Source of the DNA: Deltaproteobacteria bacterium
Lineage (GTDB): Bacteria; Myxococcota_A; UBA9042
Direction of reading: 5' to 3'
DNA length: 64,000 bases
Assembly: GCA_020632665.1 (NCBI GenBank)
Contig: JACKFC010000017.1
Coordinates: 1 to 64,000, forward strand
Below are positions 59,890 to 64,000 of the stretch, piece after piece (position 1 is the first letter of the stretch; each line of letters begins with the position of its first letter). Both the position numbers and the translations under genes were made by a program. Below the pieces are notes generated by a model. The model was given only the letters and a program-made list of their open reading frames with translations, searched no databases and was not told where the DNA came from.

Positions 59890-60344
59890 CAGGCCTCCCG
59901 TCGGGCGTAGCGCTCCGACAGCGCGGTCAGGGCAGGGGTCATCGTGCCGAGGGCGGTGACGAGCCGCTGCGCGGCGGTATCGAGCGCCGTGCGCAACGCG
60001 GCGGCGTCGATGCTCGTGTCGATATCTTCGTAGCTCACCCGGATCAGAGCGTCGCTGCGCTCGAGCTCGGCCTCGATCCGGGTATCGGGGAAGCGGACCA
60101 CGGCAGCGCGATCGCCGGCGTCGAGGCGGTCGAGTGCCTCCAGCCAAGCGAGCAACAGGCCGTCGAGTTGGTCCCAGAAATCCGGCCGGCAAAGCGGCGC
60201 TTCGGGCGTTCCCAGCTCGAGCGCACCGTCGAGGCAGCCAGACGCAGCCGCCTGCTCGAGCGCCTCGGTGCACGCGGCATCGCTCCACGGCTCGGGCGAC
60301 AACTCGGCGCCCACCCGAAGGTGCAGGATGCACGGTGTCGACAT
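59889..60344 (-). CDS. Hypothetical protein
   Basis: A 151-residue acidic, Ala/Leu-rich soluble protein, no known family. It has CILHLRVG near the start, four cysteines in the first half (residues about 5, 25, 37 and 53) and a helical C-terminal half (LRTALDTAAQRLVTAL). The ATG at 60344 has only a weak ribosome site. It overlaps the deoxynucleoside kinase gene by the TGATG pattern and so may be cotranslated with it. Confidence 0.6.
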   Translation of the reverse strand: MSTPCILHLRVGAELSPEPWSDAACTEALEQAAASGCLDGALELGTPEAPLCRPDFWDQLDGLLLAWLEALDRLDAGDRAAVVRFPDTRIEAELERSDALIRVSYEDIDTSIDAAALRTALDTAAQRLVTALGTMTPALTALSERYARREA

Positions 60345-60360
60345 GCCAGTGGCCAGGCGA

Positions 60361-62445
60361 TCAGCCGCCCACGGCGTAGCGCACGGTGTACTTCGTGGTG
60401 CCGCCGGAGGCCTGCGGGAAGCGGAGCTTCTTCGCGGCGCCGATGATGCACTTGCCGAGCTCGTCGCTCGAGTGCTTACCGATGACCTTGGCGTTGCTGA
60501 CGCCACCCTGGGCGGCGACGTAGATGATGACCTTGATGGTCTCGGCGCCGGCGTCGATATCGCCGTGCAGCATATAGCAGCGCAGCACGTCCGAACGCTT
60601 GCCCGCGGCGATCTTGTCGACCTCGGCCTGGCTCATCTTCCGTCCAGCTCCGCCGCTGGAGGGCTCCTCGTCGTCCTCGTCCTTCTTGCTCGGCTGCGGC
60701 GCGGTCATCGCCTTGGCCTGCTTCTTGGCCCGCTCGGCGGCGAGGAGCTTGTCGATATCGTCCATATTCTTGGACGTCTTTGGCGGCTCTGGGGTCGGCT
60801 CGGGCTTGGTCTCGGCCTTCTTCGCCTCACGCGCCTTCTTCTCGGCCAGAATGCGGTCGATCTCGTCCATATTGCCGCTCGACGCGGGCTTCTCGGCCTT
60901 GGCTTCGACCTTGGCTTCGGGCTTCTTCTCGACCTTGGCTTCAGCCTTGGTCTCCGCCTTGGCCTCGGCCTTGGCGGAAGGCTTGGCCTCGGCCTTGACG
61001 ACCGCCGCCTCTGCCTTCGGAGCGGTCTCGGTGCCGCCCGCATCAGCCTGCGCCGTCGCGGCGGCCGCTGCGTCCGCTGCAGCCTTCTCGGCGGCGGCCT
61101 TCTCCTCTGCAGCCTTCTTCTCGGCGGCGGCCTTCTCTTCTGCAGCCTTCTTCTCGGCGGCAGCCTTGTCGTCCGCGGCCTTCTTGTCTGCGGCGGCCTT
61201 GGCAGCAGCGATCCGCGCAGCTTCGGCCTGTGGCGCCGGCTGGACGACCTGCGGCGCAACGCCGCGGGTCTCCGTTCCCTTGCCCTTGTTCTTGGCGAGG
61301 AAGATGCCGCCGCCGACCAGCGCCAGGACCACGACGATACCGACGATCAGACCGGCACCCATGCCGCCCTCGTCATCCTTCTTCGCGGTGGCGGCTGCCT
61401 TGCCGGCGGCAACCGGGTTGGCGCCACCGACCGAGGGCTTGCCGCTCCCAGCCTTGCTGCTCGCGGTCGCTCCGCTCGTCTTCGCCGCTGGGGTCGACTT
61501 GGCCTGCGTCGCCGTCGCGCCAGCCGTGCCGGCCGCGGCCGCGGCTGCACCGGCCTTGCCACGGGCCGTGTCCTTCTTGCCCGCGGCAGCCTTCGCGTCG
61601 GCCGCGGTCTCTTCGGTCGGGATGGCCTCGACGCGCGTCGCCGCCTCGTCCTGGCCGCTCGCCTTGGCCTCGGCCTTGCCCGGCAGCGCCACGACGCCAG
61701 CCTTGCGCTTGCCGGTGGGGACGGCCGGGGGGGCGTCGCTCTCGGCCCCAGGAACCGGCGGCGGATCGGCGTCCTCGGAAGCCGGCACCGGCGGGGGCTC
61801 TGCCGCTGCCGTCGCGGCCGACGTCACCGCGGCCTTGGCCACCGGGGGCGGCTCCTCGTCGACGTCGGCCTCCTCGGCGATCAGCGCGACGTCGCCGCCG
61901 GCAGGCAGCGCCGGAGGCTCGGCCTCGCCTTCGCCGCCTTCGCCGCCGTCGCCCTGGGCGTCCAGCTTGACGAGCAGCTCGATCATCGCGGCCGAGAGCT
62001 CGAGCGTCTGGGCGCGGCGCGGCGACTTCCGCTTGGCGACCGGCTCGGCCGAAGCGCCGCCGCTCACCTCGGCGACCTTCTCCTGGAAGGGCGCGACCTC
62101 GCGCACCGGCGTCCAGGCGCCGAATCCCTTGCGCCACACCAGGTCGTCCGCCTTGAGGCGGCCGGCACCGATGTGCTCCTGCACCTCCGCCTCGGTCAGC
62201 GGACCCACCTGTTTGCCTTCGATGCCGGCGAACCAGACACGCTGCGGCGTCGTCGGTGCGGCCTCGGGCATGTCCATCTGGAAGGGCATCGTCGTGCGGC
62301 CAGCGTCGGCCTCGGTCGCGACACCGCGGACCCGGATCTCCGCTCCACACTTCTTGCAACCGACCTTGAAGACGCGGTTCTTGCCTTGAACCTTCTCGTC
62401 GGGGATTTTGTAGTTCGCGCCGCAGGCCGGGCAGCTGATCTTCAT
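60361..62445 (-). CDS. AgmX/GltJ-like zinc-ribbon, GYF and TonB-type C-domain protein
   Basis: A 694-residue protein. The N-terminal MJ0042-type ribbon (C5, C8, C30, C33) is followed by a GYF-like module (about 70-120, VWFAGIEG...VGPLTEAEV), an Ala/Pro/Lys linker, a transmembrane helix (about 360-380) and a long Lys/Ala/Glu-rich region predicted to be extended. Two NMD-x-ID-x-xLA motifs occur near residues 523 and 560. The C-terminal domain (about 600-694) matches the AgmX/PglI-type end: RCYML, VIIYVAAQGGVSNAKV, GKCII and LRFPQASGG. In Myxococcus, GltJ uses this plan to connect cytosolic MglA with the outer gliding machinery. No other glt genes are in the window. Confidence 0.85.
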   Translation of the reverse strand: MKISCPACGANYKIPDEKVQGKNRVFKVGCKKCGAEIRVRGVATEADAGRTTMPFQMDMPEAAPTTPQRVWFAGIEGKQVGPLTEAEVQEHIGAGRLKADDLVWRKGFGAWTPVREVAPFQEKVAEVSGGASAEPVAKRKSPRRAQTLELSAAMIELLVKLDAQGDGGEGGEGEAEPPALPAGGDVALIAEEADVDEEPPPVAKAAVTSAATAAAEPPPVPASEDADPPPVPGAESDAPPAVPTGKRKAGVVALPGKAEAKASGQDEAATRVEAIPTEETAADAKAAAGKKDTARGKAGAAAAAAGTAGATATQAKSTPAAKTSGATASSKAGSGKPSVGGANPVAAGKAAATAKKDDEGGMGAGLIVGIVVVLALVGGGIFLAKNKGKGTETRGVAPQVVQPAPQAEAARIAAAKAAADKKAADDKAAAEKKAAEEKAAAEKKAAEEKAAAEKAAADAAAAATAQADAGGTETAPKAEAAVVKAEAKPSAKAEAKAETKAEAKVEKKPEAKVEAKAEKPASSGNMDEIDRILAEKKAREAKKAETKPEPTPEPPKTSKNMDDIDKLLAAERAKKQAKAMTAPQPSKKDEDDEEPSSGGAGRKMSQAEVDKIAAGKRSDVLRCYMLHGDIDAGAETIKVIIYVAAQGGVSNAKVIGKHSSDELGKCIIGAAKKLRFPQASGGTTKYTVRYAVGG

Positions 62446-62553
62446 GGCGGGGAGCCTCCGTCAGGTCGCGCAAAGGGGGCGAGAATCTAGCGCGCACGTC
62501 GCGACTTGGCAACGTCGCCGACACGCACCGACGCACGAGGTCGCGCGTCGATC

Positions 62554-63024
62554 TCAATCCGCCAGAAGCTGCGCCAATGCCGCGGGCGGCGTGACCCCCA
62601 GTGCCTCGGTCAAGAGACGCGCCGCGACGGCGCCGTCCCTGCCGCCCAAAAAGCGGAGCAATGCCTCGATCAGGACGGTCGATCCGGCGTCGATCGCGGC
62701 CTCTCCGTTCGGTCGAGCGCGCACCACTTGGCGGTACCATTGCGCGTGCCGCCGCAGGCCTTCCGCGTCGTCGTGGCGAAGCGCGAGGACCAATTGTCGC
62801 GTGGTCGCGTCGAAATCGGCCTCGAGGATGCGGATGCCCTTGATGCCGCGATGCGGCGGTAACTCGGGCCGGCGTGTGGCGAGTGTCTGCCCCGCCCAGC
62901 CGGTCAGCGAGCGTCGCACAGCTTCCAGTCGGTCGGCGAGCGCAGCCCGGCCGGCGCCCGGATCGAGAAAATCGATGCCCTCGGCCAGCCAGTCTGCGTC
63001 GTCGTCGTCGTCGAAGATCCCCAT
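62554..63024 (-). CDS. Hypothetical protein
   Basis: A 156-residue soluble protein. The acidic start MGIFDDDDDADWLAEG is followed by a mixed helical and beta region: RGIKGIRILEADFDATTRQLVLALRHD, then a Leu/Ala-rich helical end. No known family. AGGGGG lies about 4 bases before the ATG at 63024. It is divergent from the diacylglycerol-kinase-like gene, with 64 bases between starts. Confidence 0.6.
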   Translation of the reverse strand: MGIFDDDDDADWLAEGIDFLDPGAGRAALADRLEAVRRSLTGWAGQTLATRRPELPPHRGIKGIRILEADFDATTRQLVLALRHDDAEGLRRHAQWYRQVVRARPNGEAAIDAGSTVLIEALLRFLGGRDGAVAARLLTEALGVTPPAALAQLLAD

Positions 63025-63088
63025 CGCGCCCCCTGGGCAGCCGGCCACAGACGTTGCGTCGCGGCGGGTCGTCGGGCATAGGAAGGCC

Positions 63089-64000
63089 ATGATCACGGCC
63101 ATCGTCAACCCAAAGGCACAGACGCGACACGCCGAGCTGGTCCACGCGCTGACATCTGCCAGCGGTCGGCTCCGCATCCTGGCTGCCGACGAACCGTCCG
63201 CCATCGACGCGCTGCTCTCGGATCCGGACCAACTCGCGGCCACGGAACTGATCATCGTCGCCGGCGGCGACGGCACAGTCTCCAACTTGCTGACCCGCGC
63301 CGGCCTCTATGATGCCCTGGATCGGCTGCCGCCGATGCTGCTGCTGCCGGTCGGCGATGTCGGCACCGCGGCGCGCGAGCTCGTCGGCGCCGGCGCGGTC
63401 GACGCGCTCGCCAGCCGCGTGCTGGTCGCGTGGGGCCGCGGCGTCCGCCGGATCGCACAGCTGCCGGTGGTTCGCCTGCGGGTCGGCGGCGAGTCGAGTC
63501 GCGTTGGCATCACCGCGAGTCTCGGCGCGATCGCCCGCGCTCATCGCGACTATGCCGCCGCCGTCGTGCCCGGCAGCGTCGGGCTCTCCGAGGTTCTGCT
63601 GCGGTTTGGGACCGGCAGCCTACCGGACGATCGATTTCGTCGGATCGCGGCGGAAGTGCGCTGGCAAGATCCACTCGGCCGTTCGGGCGCGATGCAAGGC
63701 GTCACCGCCGCGCTGCTGAGCCCACTTCCCGGCTTCTTCGGTTGGGTGCGGCCCTTCCCCGCGGTGCGCGGCCTCGCGGTCGACGGTGTGCATGGGCTGG
63801 TCTCCGGCCTGGGGCCATTCGCGACCAAGCTCTCGCTGCCTCGCCTGCTGCGTGGCGTCCGACCCAATGGCCGCCGCTTCCACGCCGGGCCATTGGCAAA
63901 GCTGCAGTTCGAGGTCGAAGATGATCCGGACGTCGCCGTCGTCGATGGCGAACGGGTCGCCTTGCCACCCGGCGCCACCGTGAGCGTGGAGGCGTTGGCC
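63089..64000 (+). CDS. Diacylglycerol/lipid kinase catalytic-domain protein, 3' end missing
   Basis: An open frame of 304 codons from ATG 63089 to the window edge, with no stop. The N-terminal nucleotide loop has AGGDGTVSNLL (about 57-67), the DAGK/YegS motif. The next family motif, PxGTxNDFA, appears changed as LPVGDVGTAARELV, so the substrate or activity may differ from classical lipid kinases. The rest is a beta-rich second domain ending VDGERVALPPG. GGAAGG sits just before the ATG. Confidence 0.8.
   Translation, partial: MITAIVNPKAQTRHAELVHALTSASGRLRILAADEPSAIDALLSDPDQLAATELIIVAGGDGTVSNLLTRAGLYDALDRLPPMLLLPVGDVGTAARELVGAGAVDALASRVLVAWGRGVRRIAQLPVVRLRVGGESSRVGITASLGAIARAHRDYAAAVVPGSVGLSEVLLRFGTGSLPDDRFRRIAAEVRWQDPLGRSGAMQGVTAALLSPLPGFFGWVRPFPAVRGLAVDGVHGLVSGLGPFATKLSLPRLLRGVRPNGRRFHAGPLAKLQFEVEDDPDVAVVDGERVALPPGATVSVEALA

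Overview
The window comes from a very GC-rich, gene-dense Gram-negative bacterium, most likely of the Myxococcota/Bradymonadota (former Deltaproteobacteria) type. This rests on a Hanks-type Ser/Thr kinase with a PEGA tail, an AgmX/GltJ-like zinc-ribbon/GYF protein, a MYXO-CTERM-like anchor, huge Cys-rich secreted proteins with CDDG..CT modules, an OmpA with thrombospondin type-3 repeats, a GSII glutamine synthetase and many lipoproteins. That placement is inference; no rRNA, tRNA, CRISPR array, insertion sequence or phage gene was seen. No stretch over about 220 bases lacks a gene.

Layout. 1-3183: 3' end of a secreted protein with two six-bladed NHL propellers, then five hairpins between convergent genes. 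3184-7564 (minus): four-repeat protein, lipoprotein cytochrome c and kbl, preceded by a terminator and ompA. 7722-14492: Na/phosphate symporter, then a minus-strand MMPL/RND + LolA-like + DUF1302-like barrel operon. 14659-20984: DksA-like gene (+), then a tight minus-strand run bS21 > barrel > TPM-like protein > Cys-repeat protein > radical SAM/SPASM enzyme > MscS. 21155-22090: an Rrf2 regulator divergent from a small Cys-rich gene with a promoter and operator-like palindrome. 22115-32443: lipoproteins, FadL-like channel, polytopic membrane protein, MDR dehydrogenase, TPR-like anchored protein. 32576-40775: rhodanese-MoeB, pyruvate phosphate dikinase, MORN-type protein, glnII with a GlnR-like box, D-Ala-D-Ala ligase. 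40929-45807: unknowns and a Ser/Thr kinase. 45958-55071: a surface/secreted block (TPR protein, Cys-rich lipoprotein with formylglycine-generating-enzyme-like domain, M23+C39 repeat protein). 55117-64000: CcmE, two ABC ATPases, LON-domain protein, degenerate adenosine deaminase next to a deoxynucleoside kinase, AgmX/GltJ-like protein, diacylglycerol-kinase-like gene running off the end.

The best candidate for an undescribed system is 16064-19790. A cytosolic 416-residue protein ends in nine cysteines spaced exactly four residues apart in (Asp-Cys-Ser-x) units. Its stop overlaps the start of a radical SAM/SPASM enzyme that has its own RRE/PqqD-like N-terminus. This looks like a protein-sized RiPP-like precursor with its maturase, co-transcribed with a TPM-like membrane protein and a mechanosensitive channel. 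Other points of note are an adenosine deaminase homologue that has lost its metal site, an array matching the GlnR operator spacing in front of glnII, a Cys-type CcmE, and a 364-residue protein made of four roughly 90-residue repeats of no family I know.
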